From NCBI RefSeq assembly GCF_021739025.1, contig NZ_JAKKOT010000007.1, forward strand, positions 62,001 through 126,000: a stretch of 64,000 nt of DNA, in the 5' to 3' direction. How positions within the stretch are numbered: position 1 is the stretch's first letter; the number at the start of each line of letters is the position of its first letter. Made by a program: the position numbers and the translations under genes. Source of the stretch: Gordonia liuliyuniae (GTDB lineage Bacteria; Actinomycetota; Actinomycetes; Mycobacteriales; Mycobacteriaceae). A model generated the notes under the pieces. It worked only from the letters and a program-made list of their open reading frames with translations, was not told where the DNA came from and did not search any database. This document shows, in pieces, positions 36,016 through 46,251 of this stretch.

Positions 36016-37425
36016 ATGCGCATCGCGAATCACGTCGTCGACCTGGTCGGAAACACTCCGCTCGTGAAGCTCAACTCGGTTGTGAAGCCGGGTGCGGGTC
36101 TCGTCGCAGCGAAAGTGGAGTACCTCAACCCCGGTGGCAGTTCCAAAGACCGCATCGCCACCCGGATGATCGACGCGGCCGAAGCGTCCGGCGAACTGAA
36201 GCCGGGCGGCACCATCGTCGAGCCGACCTCGGGAAACACTGGTGTCGGGCTGGCGCTCGTCGCCCAGCAGCGCGGCTACAAGTGCGTGTTCGTGTGCCCC
36301 GACAAGGTCGCCGAAGACAAGCGAAACGTGTTGCGCGCGTACGGCGCCGAAGTGGTCGTGTGCCCGACGGCGGTCCCGCCGGAACACCCCGACAGCTACT
36401 ACAACGTCTCCGACCGGTTGACTCGCGAGATCCCGGGCGGGTGGAAGCCCAACCAGTACGCGAACCCGAACGGGCCGCTCTCGCACTACGACACGACCGG
36501 CCCCGAGATCTGGCGCGACACCGACGGCACGGTGACACATTTCGTCGCCGGCGTCGGCACCGGCGGCACCATCACCGGTACCGGCCGCTACCTGAAGGAA
36601 GTCTCGGACGGTGCGGTGAAGGTCGTCGGCGTCGACCCCGAAGGCTCCGTCTACTCCGGCGGCTCGGGGCGCCCGTACCTCGTCGAAGGCGTCGGCGAGG
36701 ACTTCTGGCCCGACGCCTACGATCCGACGATCCCCGACGAGATCATCGCCGTCAGCGACTCCGACTCGTTCGAGATGACCCGTCGTCTCGCCCGTGAGGA
36801 AGGCCTCCTCGTCGGCGGGTCGTGTGGCATGGCCGTCGTCGCCGCCCTCGAAGTCGCCGAACGTGAAGGCCCCGACGCCGTCGTCGTCGTCCTGCTTCCC
36901 GACGGTGGACGCGGCTACATGTCGAAGATCTTCAACGACGAGTGGATGAGCAGCTACGGTTTCCTCCGGACTCCGCTCGGCGGTGCAGCGGTGCCCGAGT
37001 CGACCGTCGGCAGCCTGCTGCGCGACAAGGCCGGATCGCTGCCCGACCTCGTCCACACCCACCCGCAGGAGACGCTGCGCGACGCCATCGAGATCCTCCG
37101 CGAATACGGGGTGTCGCAGATGCCCGTCGTCGGAGCCGAACCGCCGATCATGGCGGGCGAGATCAACGGAGCTGTCAACGAACGCGACCTGCTGTCGGCC
37201 GTGTTCGAAGGACGCGCCAGCCTCGCCGACCCGGTGTCGGCGCACATGGGTGAGGCTTTCCCGCTGATCGGCGCGGGCGAGCCGGTCGCGACCGCGATGA
37301 GCGCGCTCGGCGAATCGGACGCATTGATGGTCGTCGAAGAGGGCAAGCCCGTCGGCGTCATCACCCGCCACGACCTGCTCGCGTTCGCGAGCACCCACCC
37401 GATCCCCGCGCAGAAGGAAGGCTGA
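36016..37425 (+). CDS. cbs: Cystathionine beta-synthase
   Basis: The 469-residue enzyme condenses serine and homocysteine to cystathionine (reverse transsulfuration). The PLP lysine is in NPGGSSKDRIATRM near residue 44, with the loop EPTSGNTGVGLAL and phosphate-binding GTGGTITGTGRYL. A C-terminal CBS-domain pair (about 340-465) begins after VGSLLRDKAGSLPDLVHTHP. There is no heme-binding N-terminal extension. ATG 36016 (MRIANHV) matches mycobacterial Cbs. It is 4 bp upstream of metB, forming a methionine/cysteine interconversion operon. Confidence 0.95.
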   Translation: MRIANHVVDLVGNTPLVKLNSVVKPGAGLVAAKVEYLNPGGSSKDRIATRMIDAAEASGELKPGGTIVEPTSGNTGVGLALVAQQRGYKCVFVCPDKVAEDKRNVLRAYGAEVVVCPTAVPPEHPDSYYNVSDRLTREIPGGWKPNQYANPNGPLSHYDTTGPEIWRDTDGTVTHFVAGVGTGGTITGTGRYLKEVSDGAVKVVGVDPEGSVYSGGSGRPYLVEGVGEDFWPDAYDPTIPDEIIAVSDSDSFEMTRRLAREEGLLVGGSCGMAVVAALEVAEREGPDAVVVVLLPDGGRGYMSKIFNDEWMSSYGFLRTPLGGAAVPESTVGSLLRDKAGSLPDLVHTHPQETLRDAIEILREYGVSQMPVVGAEPPIMAGEINGAVNERDLLSAVFEGRASLADPVSAHMGEAFPLIGAGEPVATAMSALGESDALMVVEEGKPVGVITRHDLLAFASTHPIPAQKEG

Positions 37426-37429
37426 GAAG

Positions 37430-38587
37430 ATGACCGACTCGGGCGACCCCACCCAGGGTTTCTCTACGAAGGCGATCCACGCAGGCTGGGATCCGGACCC
37501 GCAGACCGGTGCCGTCAACGTGCCCATCTTCGCGAGTTCGACGTTCGCGCAGGACGGCGTCGGCGGCATGCGTGACGGTTTCGAGTATGCGCGCACCGGC
37601 AACCCGACACGTCGGGCGCTCGAAGCGAACATGGCGGCGATCGAGGGCGGCACGTACGGGCGCGGATTCTCGTCCGGCATGGCCGCCACCGACGCGATGC
37701 TGCGGGCCGGGCTGCGTCCCGGCGACCACATCGTCATCCCGAATGACGCGTACGGCGGGACGTTCCGACTCATCGACAAGGTCTTCACCCAGTGGGGGAT
37801 CTCCTACTCGGTGGCGCCCGTCGTCGACCCGGACGCCGTCGCCGCCGCGATGACCCCGCAGACCAAGCTCGTCTGGATCGAGACGCCGACCAACCCGCTG
37901 CTCAACGTCGGCGACATCGCGAAGCTGGCCGACGTCGCGCACGCGGGCGGCGCACGTCTGGTGGTCGACAACACGTTCGCGACGCCGTACCTGCAGCAGC
38001 CGCTGTCGTTGGGCGCCGACGTCGTCTTGCATTCGACCACCAAATACTTGGGTGGCCACTCCGACGTGGTCGGCGGCGCGATCGTCACGAACGACGAGCA
38101 GACCGACGCCGACATCGCGTTCCTGCAGAACGGTTCCGGCGGGGTGCCCGGACCGTTCGACGCCTACCTGACGATGCGTGGCATCAAGACGCTGTCGGTG
38201 CGCATGGACCGTCACTGCGACAACGCGGAGAAGCTCGTCGAGTTCTTCTCCGCGCACAAAGCGATCGAGACGGTCCTGTACCCGGGGATCGACGGGCATC
38301 CCGGCCACGCGACCGCGGCCGCGCAGATGCGTCGGTTCGGCGGCATGATCTCCGTCCAGCTCGCGGGCGGGCGCCAGGCCGCGCTCGACTTCTGCGCGAA
38401 GACCAAGGTGTTCACGCTTGCTGAATCTCTCGGCGGCATCGAGTCGCTCATCGAACACCCCGGTGCGATGACCCACGCGTCCACCGCCGGTTCGCTCCTT
38501 GAAGTCCCGGACAACCTCGTCAGACTCTCCGTCGGCATCGAAGACGTCGAGGATCTCGTCGCGGACGTCGATCAGGCACTGCGCTGA
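37430..38587 (+). CDS. metB: Cystathionine gamma-synthase (trans-sulfuration PLP enzyme)
   Basis: The 385-residue protein matches Cys/Met-metabolism PLP enzymes. PLP lysine lies in HSTTKYLGGHSDVVGGA near residue 206, with YARTGNPTRRALEANMAAIEG-type N-terminal features (FEYARTGNPT near residue 48), SSGMAATDAML, and SLGGIESLIEHPGAMTH near residue 335. It forms cystathionine from O-succinyl- or O-acetylhomoserine and cysteine; gamma-lyase activity cannot be excluded. It follows cbs closely. Palindrome A2 begins 24 bp past its stop. Confidence 0.93.
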   Translation: MTDSGDPTQGFSTKAIHAGWDPDPQTGAVNVPIFASSTFAQDGVGGMRDGFEYARTGNPTRRALEANMAAIEGGTYGRGFSSGMAATDAMLRAGLRPGDHIVIPNDAYGGTFRLIDKVFTQWGISYSVAPVVDPDAVAAAMTPQTKLVWIETPTNPLLNVGDIAKLADVAHAGGARLVVDNTFATPYLQQPLSLGADVVLHSTTKYLGGHSDVVGGAIVTNDEQTDADIAFLQNGSGGVPGPFDAYLTMRGIKTLSVRMDRHCDNAEKLVEFFSAHKAIETVLYPGIDGHPGHATAAAQMRRFGGMISVQLAGGRQAALDFCAKTKVFTLAESLGGIESLIEHPGAMTHASTAGSLLEVPDNLVRLSVGIEDVEDLVADVDQALR

Positions 38588-38611
38588 CGGAGCTTTCCAT
38601 CCGCTGTTTGC

Positions 38612-38658
38612 ACTTCGGCACTTTCTTTCGGCGTCACGCCGAAAGAAAGTGCCGAAGT
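38612..38658. repeat. Palindromic element, family A, copy 2 (perfect 47-bp palindrome)
   Basis: Arms of 23 bp (ACTTCGGCACTTTCTTTCGG plus CGT, and complement) are perfectly matched around one C. Such length with no mismatch suggests recent origin or strong selection. It lies between the convergent stops of metB (25 bp away) and the DUF559 gene (5 bp away) and is one of the two family A copies bracketing that gene. Confidence 0.95.
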
Positions 38659-38662
38659 CGTT

Positions 38663-39562
38663 TCAGGCCACGCTCTGACGGAGATCGATCGCTTCGGTGA
38701 GTTCGCGCAGCACCTCGTCGGGGGCGAACTCGCGTCGTTCCCACGTGAAGATCAGCGGGAGCCAGCCCGCTTTGCTGAGCATGTTCGTGGTCTGCTGGTC
38801 GCGTTCCCACCGGGTGTGGTCGTGATGGAACGCCCAACCGTGCATCTCCACCGCGATCTGCAGCTCGGGCCAGACGAAGTCGAGGCGGCGGCCGCCGAAC
38901 CAGACCTGCTGCCGCCAGCCGGTGATCTTGTGTCGGTGAAGGAAGCGGACGAATTTTCGTTCCAGTTCCGATTCGGACAGATCTTCGGCTGAGGCCAGGA
39001 GTTTGCGCGCTTTCGCCATCCCGTACGCGCCGCAGTTGCGGTCGAGTGCGGCGCGCAACTGTGACAGCGTCACTCTTCTCGCCTGGAGCGCACGGTCCAT
39101 GATGGCGATGCTGTCGTCGAGGTCCGCAGCTGCCGCGAGCACTGTCAGCGGGAGAGCGGTGGTCCGCACACCGCGCACCGTGGCGAGGTCTTCCGCGGGG
39201 AACGTGCGCCGCCGGACCGTCGTGTCGACGGCGCACCTCGCGCCGTGGGACGAGCGAGCGACCGAGAGCGTGACCGGGGTCGGCAGATCGACGAGGAGAC
39301 CGTGCAGCCACGCCGCTGACACCCGGTCGATGACACCGCCGTGCGCGAGTGCAGCGATCCGGAGGAGCGCGATGTCGGTCATCCGATGCTCAGCGGACAG
39401 GAATGTCGAGTGGGCGTGCCGAACCCACAGTCCGGCAATGGATTTCCCGTACACCTCGTCGTGTGACATACCGAGATGCCTCGCCTGATCTGTCGAGATC
39501 ACACCGTCGTGGTCCGCTAAGAACTCGGCGACTTTCACCGCCTTCGACCGTTGTTCCCCCAT
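38663..39562 (-). CDS. DUF559 (Vsr-like) nuclease-domain protein with AbiEi-like N-terminus
   Basis: The 299-residue protein has an N-terminal winged-helix-like segment (VAEFLADHDGVISTDQARHL, residues 10-50) of the type annotated AbiEi antitoxin N-terminal, a middle domain, and a C-terminal DUF559 domain (about 195-290). In the latter, SESELERKF, RLDFVWPELQIAVEMHGWAF and TRWERDQQTTNMLSKAGW hold the acidic residues expected of a PD-(D/E)XK-type fold. It interrupts the backbone between metB and greA, and is bracketed by palindromes A2 and A3. Activity is not proven. Confidence 0.85.
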   Translation of the reverse strand: MGEQRSKAVKVAEFLADHDGVISTDQARHLGMSHDEVYGKSIAGLWVRHAHSTFLSAEHRMTDIALLRIAALAHGGVIDRVSAAWLHGLLVDLPTPVTLSVARSSHGARCAVDTTVRRRTFPAEDLATVRGVRTTALPLTVLAAAADLDDSIAIMDRALQARRVTLSQLRAALDRNCGAYGMAKARKLLASAEDLSESELERKFVRFLHRHKITGWRQQVWFGGRRLDFVWPELQIAVEMHGWAFHHDHTRWERDQQTTNMLSKAGWLPLIFTWERREFAPDEVLRELTEAIDLRQSVA

Positions 39563-39644
39563 ACTCAGTCAGACGCAACGGCCGCCGAAACGGTTCCGCA
39601 CAACCCTCTCGGGCGTGTCGAACCATCACACCGTCAGGCCTCTA

Positions 39645-39695
39645 CGACTTCGGCACTTTCTATCGGCTGTACGCCGAAACAAAGTGCCGAAGTCG
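39645..39695. repeat. Palindromic element, family A, copy 3
   Basis: The outer arms CGACTTCGGCACTTT and complement are perfect over 15 bp; inner parts (TATCGGC against GCCGAAAC) are degenerate. It lies 22 bp past the stop of the SRPBCC gene and 83 bp upstream of the DUF559 gene start. With A2 it brackets that gene. Confidence 0.9.
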
Positions 39696-39716
39696 CATTA
39701 CAACGGATCCTCTCGG

Positions 39717-40214
39717 TCAGAACGTCGCGAAATGCTTGATCGTGTCGGTCCGCACGGTGCCGAAGGCACCGTTGGCGATGGGGCCGGAGAGTGCGGGCGG
39801 GAGGCCGACGCCCGCGAGTTCCATCGCGAACTTCCAGACCAGGCGCGTGCCGTGCGCGGCGGGGGAGACCTCGGTGTACTCGCCGAACTTCCGCAGGCCG
39901 GGGATGTTGGCTCTGACCGCGCGGAACCCGTGACGGTACGTTGACGCCGCAGAGTCTTCGTCCCAGATGAAGAACTCCTCGTCCATCTTGATGAAGCCGG
40001 GAGCGAGGACGACCGAACGCGTAGTGCCGACGTGGTGCGGCTGCGCCGACGTGAAAGTGACCGAGGTGAGTGCGCGACACCAGTCGAGCGTGTTCTGGCG
40101 CGTGAACTCCGCCCACGCGACTTCCGGGGCGACGGGCAACGTCACGTCGATCTCGTAGCGCATGGGCGCGGCGTCGTAGAACGGCTCGTCGAAGGATTCA
40201 AGATCGTATGCCAT
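39717..40214 (-). CDS. SRPBCC-family (START/polyketide-cyclase-like) protein
   Basis: The 165-residue protein has a SRPBCC-type layout: an early strand YEIDVTLPVAPEVAWAEFTR, an amphipathic strand region, and a C-terminal helix GPIANGAFGTVRTDTIKHF. It should form a hydrophobic cup for lipids, but no ligand or enzyme activity can be assigned. I chose ATG 40214 because the frame above it lacks coding character. It lies at the edge of palindrome A3. Confidence 0.82.
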   Translation of the reverse strand: MAYDLESFDEPFYDAAPMRYEIDVTLPVAPEVAWAEFTRQNTLDWCRALTSVTFTSAQPHHVGTTRSVVLAPGFIKMDEEFFIWDEDSAASTYRHGFRAVRANIPGLRKFGEYTEVSPAAHGTRLVWKFAMELAGVGLPPALSGPIANGAFGTVRTDTIKHFATF

Positions 40215-40422
40215 GCCGCGCAGTGTAGCGCCCGCCACAGAAGCCGGGGTGACCGAACGCCCCGCCCGAGATGGAACCGAACAGCGACCCAGTGCGTCTA
40301 AACGAGTAGAGAGACTCACCGGCGCGGGGGGATCGGTCGGGGTGGGGTCGCGGGCGCGAATGGGGGAGCCCGCGGGCCCACCCCGGCGCGAGCATCGCGA
40401 CGAATTCTGCGAATCCCGGACC

Positions 40423-40494
40423 TTGTGTATCGATGGATCCTGTTCCGCGGCAACAAGATGCACAATCTGTTGTGCGGACAATGTGTTGTGTATC
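40423..40494. promoter_or_regulatory. Clustered TTGTG motifs at the start of the XRE gene
   Basis: TTGTGTATC occurs at 40423 and 40486, with CACAA-TCTG-TTGTG between them, giving four TTGTG half-sites in 70 bp. If the XRE gene starts at GTG 40511, the cluster is upstream and fits autoregulation. If it starts at 40433, most of it is coding and the pattern may be incidental. Confidence 0.35.
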
Positions 40495-40873
40495 CACCAG
40501 TGTTGAACAGGTGGACGAGACGCGCTGGGGCGCCCTGGAATGGGGCACGTACGCGGATGCGTTCGGGTATCGGCTCGTCGTGATCCGCAAAGCGCGCGGG
40601 TACTCGCAAGAGACGCTCGCCGAACGTTCCGGCATGCACCGCAACCAGATCTCCAACCTCGAACGCGGCACCAGCAACCGCGAACCGCATGTGGCCGATC
40701 CGCTGCTGTCGACCGTGTACCGGCTGGCGGGTGCGCTCGACGTCCCGCCCGCCTACCTGATGCCCGACCTTCGGTCCGCGGTGGCCACGCGGTCGTTCGA
40801 ACAGTCCTCGCGTGCGGAACTGTCCGCCGTCGAAACGGCGCTACGGGACGTGCTCGAGCACCGGACGTTCTAG
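40433..40873 (+). CDS. XRE-family helix-turn-helix regulator
   Basis: The 146-residue protein has one HTH_3 domain (YRLVVIRKARGYSQETLAER then SGMHRNQISNLERG, residues about 45-80) and a short C-terminal tail that may dimerise. The start is uncertain: ATG 40433, ATG 40481 and GTG 40511 all are in frame without strong ribosome sites; homologues I recall begin near TRWGALEWGTYADAFG, favouring a later start. Repeated TTGTG motifs at 40423-40490 could be its own operators if the later start is used. Confidence 0.8.
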   Translation: MDPVPRQQDAQSVVRTMCCVSTSVEQVDETRWGALEWGTYADAFGYRLVVIRKARGYSQETLAERSGMHRNQISNLERGTSNREPHVADPLLSTVYRLAGALDVPPAYLMPDLRSAVATRSFEQSSRAELSAVETALRDVLEHRTF

Positions 40874-41002
40874 AGTCGCCGCCACTAGAGTCGCCGCCGC
40901 ACCCGGCACACCGAAACGAACAGCGGCACCGAACGTGATGTTCGATGCCGCCGTCGACGTCTCGATCAGTCGAGGTCTCGATCAGTCGACGTCTCGATCA
41001 GG
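40870..41002. repeat. Short tandem duplications at the XRE and greA stop codons
   Basis: A 15-bp unit CTAGAGTCGCCGCCA occurs twice (40870-40898) beginning at the XRE stop codon, and a 16-bp unit GTCTCGATCAGTCGAS occurs 2.7 times (40959-41002) covering the greA stop. The two repeat sets are unrelated in sequence. The gap contains no gene that I can support. Confidence 0.85.
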
Positions 41003-41489
41003 AGTGGTACGGCTCCGCGCTGACGAGCGTCACCTTGATCGTCGCTCCGCTCGGCACGGTGTACTCGCGGGACTCACCGACCTTGGCGTCGATGATCGCA
41101 GCGCCGAGCGGTGAGCTCGGCGAGTAGATCTCGAGGTCGCTCGACGCACCCTCTTCGCGCGTCGCGATGAGGAACGTCTCCTTGTCCGACTCGTCGCCGT
41201 CGAAGTAGATGGTGACAACGGATCCGGGGAGGGCGACACCCGACTCGGCGGGGGCCTCTCCGACCTTCGCGTTGTTCAGCAGGTCCTGCAGCTGGCGGAT
41301 ACGCGCCTCCTGCTGTCCCTGCTCGTCACGGGCCGCGTGGTAGCCGCCGTTCTCCTTGAGGTCGCCTTCTTCACGACGCTCGTTGATCTCGGCGGCAATG
41401 ACTGGTCGATTCGCGATCAGCGAATCCAGTTCACCCTTCAGGCGCTCGTACGACTCCGGCGTCAACCAGGTCACCCGAGTATCAGTCAT
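40998..41489 (-). CDS. greA: Transcription elongation factor GreA
   Basis: The 163-residue protein has an N-terminal coiled-coil domain ([20 protein letters not shown] through about residue 75, with [20 protein letters not shown] containing the acidic tip) and a C-terminal FKBP-like domain ([12 protein letters not shown] onward). It rescues backtracked RNA polymerase by stimulating transcript cleavage. ATG 41489 follows AGGAGACCACA. Its stop lies inside a short tandem repeat array. The position after cbs/metB and before DUF4307/mca matches mycobacteria. Confidence 0.95.
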   Translation of the reverse strand: MTDTRVTWLTPESYERLKGELDSLIANRPVIAAEINERREEGDLKENGGYHAARDEQGQQEARIRQLQDLLNNAKVGEAPAESGVALPGSVVTIYFDGDESDKETFLIATREEGASSDLEIYSPSSPLGAAIIDAKVGESREYTVPSGATIKVTLVSAEPYHS

Positions 41490-41586
41490 TGTGGTCTCCT
41501 TTGCTGTCCGCGAATGGACTGCTCTAAATGCAGCAGCACGACCCCTTGCGAGGTCGTGCACCGTCTAGCATACCAGTTCGTGTGTT

Positions 41587-42336
41587 TTATGGCACATAGG
41601 ATGTGCCGGCGTCGCCCGCGTCGAGACCTTCCTGGTACGACGGCTCGGCGCGCTTCAGGTACGCCACGATAGCGTACGTAGCAGGCATGACGACAATCTC
41701 GACGAGCGTCTTCCACACGAAGCCGATCACCACGTAGTTGATGAAGTCCGACCATGTGCTGATCCCGATCGCGGTCGCTGCGATCGAACAGAACACGAGC
41801 GTGTCGAAGAACTCACCGACCACGGTCGACGAGATCAGGCGCGCCCACAGGTGACGTTCGCCCGCGCGCTCCTTCATCTTGACCAGAACGTACGAGTTCA
41901 ACAGTTCGCCGACCACATAGCCTGCGAGGCCGGCGGCGACGATCTGCGGGACCGATCCGAGAACGGTGTCGAAAGACGACTGCGCATCGTAGAAGTCGGC
42001 CGCCGGAAGCTCGATCGCGATCCAGAAGCACAGCGCTGCGAGGAGGATCACCACGAAGCCTGCGGCGACGGTGCGCCGCATCGCGCGGAACCCGTACACC
42101 TCGCTGATGACGTCACCGATCACATAACTGAGCGGGAACAGGAAGAATGCACCGTCGGTGACCAGGCCGTTCACGTGCAGCGGGCCGAAGTCGAACTGCA
42201 GCCAGTCGAACAGGACGACGGCCTTGGTGGCGGCGATGTTGCTGATCAGCATCACGCCGACGAAGAGCGCAGTCAGGATCGGGAAGTACGGGCTGGAGAC
42301 GCGTGCGAATACGGCCCGACCGGCGGTCACCGTCAT
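41587..42336 (-). CDS. Queuosine precursor transporter (YhhQ/VUT family)
   Basis: The 249-residue membrane protein has about six spans and the DUF165/YhhQ signature VTDGAFFLFPLSYVIGDVISE then VYGFRAMRRTV near residue 65, with GYVVGELLNSYVLVKMKERA and STVVGEFFDTLVF. It imports a precursor (preQ0 or queuine) for queuosine in tRNA. The start overlaps the DUF4307 stop by ATGA. It is not part of the mycobacterial order I recall, so it may be lineage-specific. Confidence 0.9.
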   Translation of the reverse strand: MTVTAGRAVFARVSSPYFPILTALFVGVMLISNIAATKAVVLFDWLQFDFGPLHVNGLVTDGAFFLFPLSYVIGDVISEVYGFRAMRRTVAAGFVVILLAALCFWIAIELPAADFYDAQSSFDTVLGSVPQIVAAGLAGYVVGELLNSYVLVKMKERAGERHLWARLISSTVVGEFFDTLVFCSIAATAIGISTWSDFINYVVIGFVWKTLVEIVVMPATYAIVAYLKRAEPSYQEGLDAGDAGTSYVP

Positions 42337-42791
42337 GCCGCCGGTTTCAAATACGGCGGAACGTTGGTGGTGCAGCCGAAGACCTCACCGATCACCGCGG
42401 GCTCCGAGGTCAGCACCTCGGTGTTCGCGCCGACCTGGATCTCGCCGCCCGCCGGGACGAGCACCTCACGTCGTCCGACCTCGGAGCCGTCCTCGGCTCG
42501 GGCGCGGACGACGCACGAGACGGCGTCGCTCGGGTCGTTGCGGTTGACCGTGTACTGGACCGATACCGTGTCGGACGACACGATCTCGAAGGCTGTCGCG
42601 TCGCCGGACACCTCGGGGTCGGCGAACTGCTTATATCCGAGGACGGCGATCCCCAGGCCGACCAGGACAACGGTTACAGACGCGATGTAAAACCATCGCC
42701 GTCGGCTCGACGCCGTACGTTCGGTCGGATATGTCGCGCGGGGACCGCTCCGCGGTTCGGGGTCGATGCCGCCCCCGTCTGAACTGCTCAC
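42333..42791 (-). CDS. DUF4307 membrane protein (Rv1081c-like)
   Basis: The 152-residue protein has a polar N-terminus, one span (WFYIASVTVVLVGLGIAVLG, residues about 33-53), and an external domain with FEIVSSDTVSVQYTVNR and a C-terminal GCTTNVPPYLKP. The domain order matches DUF4307 of Mycobacteriales. Function unknown. It is divergent from mca, a conserved arrangement with M. tuberculosis Rv1081c/Rv1082. Confidence 0.88.
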   Translation of the reverse strand: MSSSDGGGIDPEPRSGPRATYPTERTASSRRRWFYIASVTVVLVGLGIAVLGYKQFADPEVSGDATAFEIVSSDTVSVQYTVNRNDPSDAVSCVVRARAEDGSEVGRREVLVPAGGEIQVGANTEVLTSEPAVIGEVFGCTTNVPPYLKPAA

Positions 42792-42839
42792 GTGTCAATA
42801 CCTACCATGAGTAGTAACAGCGAGCGAAGGTGAGGAAGC

Positions 42840-43721
42840 GTGAGCGAACACGCGAACGGTCTGCGTCTCATGGCCGTGCACGCACATCCCGACGACGAAT
42901 CGAGCAAGGGTGCAGCGACCTTGGCGAAATACGTCGCAGAGGGTCACGACGTGATGGTCGTGACGCTCACCGGTGGTGAGCGCGGCGACGTGCTCAATCC
43001 GGCGATGGACAGGCCGGGCATCCTGGAGAACCTCCCGGAGGTCCGCCGCGACGAGATGGCGAAGGCGGCGGCCGCGCTCGGCGTCCAACAGCAGTGGCTC
43101 GGCTACATGGATTCGGGTCTGCCCGAAGGCGATCCGCTGCCACCGCTGCCCGACGGCTGCTTCGCCCTGGTCCCCCTGGAGGAGGCGACGGGTCGGCTCG
43201 TCGAGGTGATCCGGTCGTTCAAACCGCACGTGATCATCACGTACGACGAGAACGGCGGCTACCCGCACCCCGACCACATCAAATGCCACGAGGTGTCGGT
43301 GGCGGCGTTCGACGCGGCCGGCGACCCCGAGCAGTATCCGGACGCGGGCGAGCCGTGGACGCCGCTGAAGCTCTACTACACGCACGGTTTCATCCGCGCC
43401 CGAATCCTGCGGTTCTCCGAGGCCTTCGACAAGGAGGGCACGGAGAATCCGTTCGCTGACTGGCTCAGCAAGTGGAAGACCGATCAGGGCGACCTGATGG
43501 CGCGCGTCACCACCCAGGTCACGTGCGGGGACTACTTTCCCCAGCGCGACGACGCACTGCGCGCGCACGCCACGCAGGTGGATCCGAACGGATTCTTCTT
43601 CGCGGTGCCGCTCGAGTGGCAGCAGAACCTGTGGCCGACAGAGGAGTTCGAGCTCGCGCAGACCCGCGTGAAGACGTCGATCCCCGAGTCGGACCTTCTC
43701 TCCGGAATCGAGCAGCCATGA
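42840..43721 (+). CDS. mca: Mycothiol S-conjugate amidase
   Basis: The 293-residue zinc amidase has the metal motif [19 protein letters not shown] at residue 14 on and the second site [11 protein letters not shown] near residue 140. It hydrolyses mycothiol-toxin conjugates, releasing a mercapturic acid, so the organism makes mycothiol. The substrate-channel residues [12 protein letters not shown] near residue 245 match Mca more than MshB. GTG 42840 has GAGGAAGC upstream. It overlaps the next small membrane gene by ATGA. Confidence 0.95.
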   Translation: MSEHANGLRLMAVHAHPDDESSKGAATLAKYVAEGHDVMVVTLTGGERGDVLNPAMDRPGILENLPEVRRDEMAKAAAALGVQQQWLGYMDSGLPEGDPLPPLPDGCFALVPLEEATGRLVEVIRSFKPHVIITYDENGGYPHPDHIKCHEVSVAAFDAAGDPEQYPDAGEPWTPLKLYYTHGFIRARILRFSEAFDKEGTENPFADWLSKWKTDQGDLMARVTTQVTCGDYFPQRDDALRAHATQVDPNGFFFAVPLEWQQNLWPTEEFELAQTRVKTSIPESDLLSGIEQP

Positions 43722-44068
43722 CGATCGCCGCATGGGCCACGAACGCTGCGGTGCTGGCCGCCGACCAGGAGCCGAAGGGCCCCGAGTTCGGTAAGGCGTC
43801 GCCGCTCGGCCTGCTCATCATCATCTTGCTGCTCATCGCCGTCTTCTTGCTGATCCGGTCGATGAACCGACAGCTCAAGAAGCTGCCCGAGAGCTTCGAC
43901 ACCGAGCATCCCGAGGCCGACCAGGCGTTCGACGAGGGGACTGAGGCGTCGGCCGCCGACGAGTCGGGCGCCAAACCGGGCGCAGAGCGCGGCGACGAAC
44001 CCGGCGACGAACCTGGTGGCGAAACCGGCGGCGAAACCGCACCGGGCCAGAGGCCCGAGGGGCCGTGA
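43718..44068 (+). CDS. Small membrane protein downstream of mca (Rv1083-like)
   Basis: The 116-residue protein has an N-terminal hydrophobic region, one firm span ([20 protein letters not shown], residues about 29-48), a basic juxtamembrane [12 protein letters not shown] and a disordered, acidic Gly-rich tail with repeats [16 protein letters not shown]. Coupled to mca by ATGA, as in mycobacteria. Function unknown. Its stop codon touches palindrome C (44067-44140). Confidence 0.85.
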   Translation: MTIAAWATNAAVLAADQEPKGPEFGKASPLGLLIIILLLIAVFLLIRSMNRQLKKLPESFDTEHPEADQAFDEGTEASAADESGAKPGAERGDEPGDEPGGETGGETAPGQRPEGP

Positions 44069-44140
44069 CGTCAGCTTCCCCGCTCAGGGCAGGCAACCGT
44101 CTGGGAGCCGATACGGCCGCTGTGCGGGGAAGCTGAGGTC
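44067..44140. repeat. Palindromic element, family C (single copy)
   Basis: Arms GACGTCAGCTTCCCCGC (44067-44083) and complement (44124-44140) match at 16 of 17 positions and enclose 40 bp with no obvious gene. The left arm overlaps the TGA of the small membrane protein gene, and the right arm ends 27 bp before the DUF255 gene start. It shares the size and stop-codon location of families A, B and D but not their sequence. Confidence 0.85.
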
Positions 44141-44167
44141 AGCGGGGCGACGTGGCACGCTGGAGAC

Positions 44168-46162
<1,995 letters not shown>

Positions 46163-46251
46163 GCCGATCCCACCCGTTTTCTGATCGACTGATCGACTTC
46201 TCGGCTACGGTGTCCGCGACCCCCTTTTCGACGCAGACCCTGGAGACACGC

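Noticed and set aside
34548..36797. A 749-codon plus-strand frame across thiolase and cbs
   Set aside because: It runs antisense to thiolase and out of frame with cbs; no domain is visible.
23508..39695. CRISPR-like reading of the family A repeats
   Set aside because: Copies are single, kilobases apart, nearly perfect palindromes, and without spacers or cas genes.
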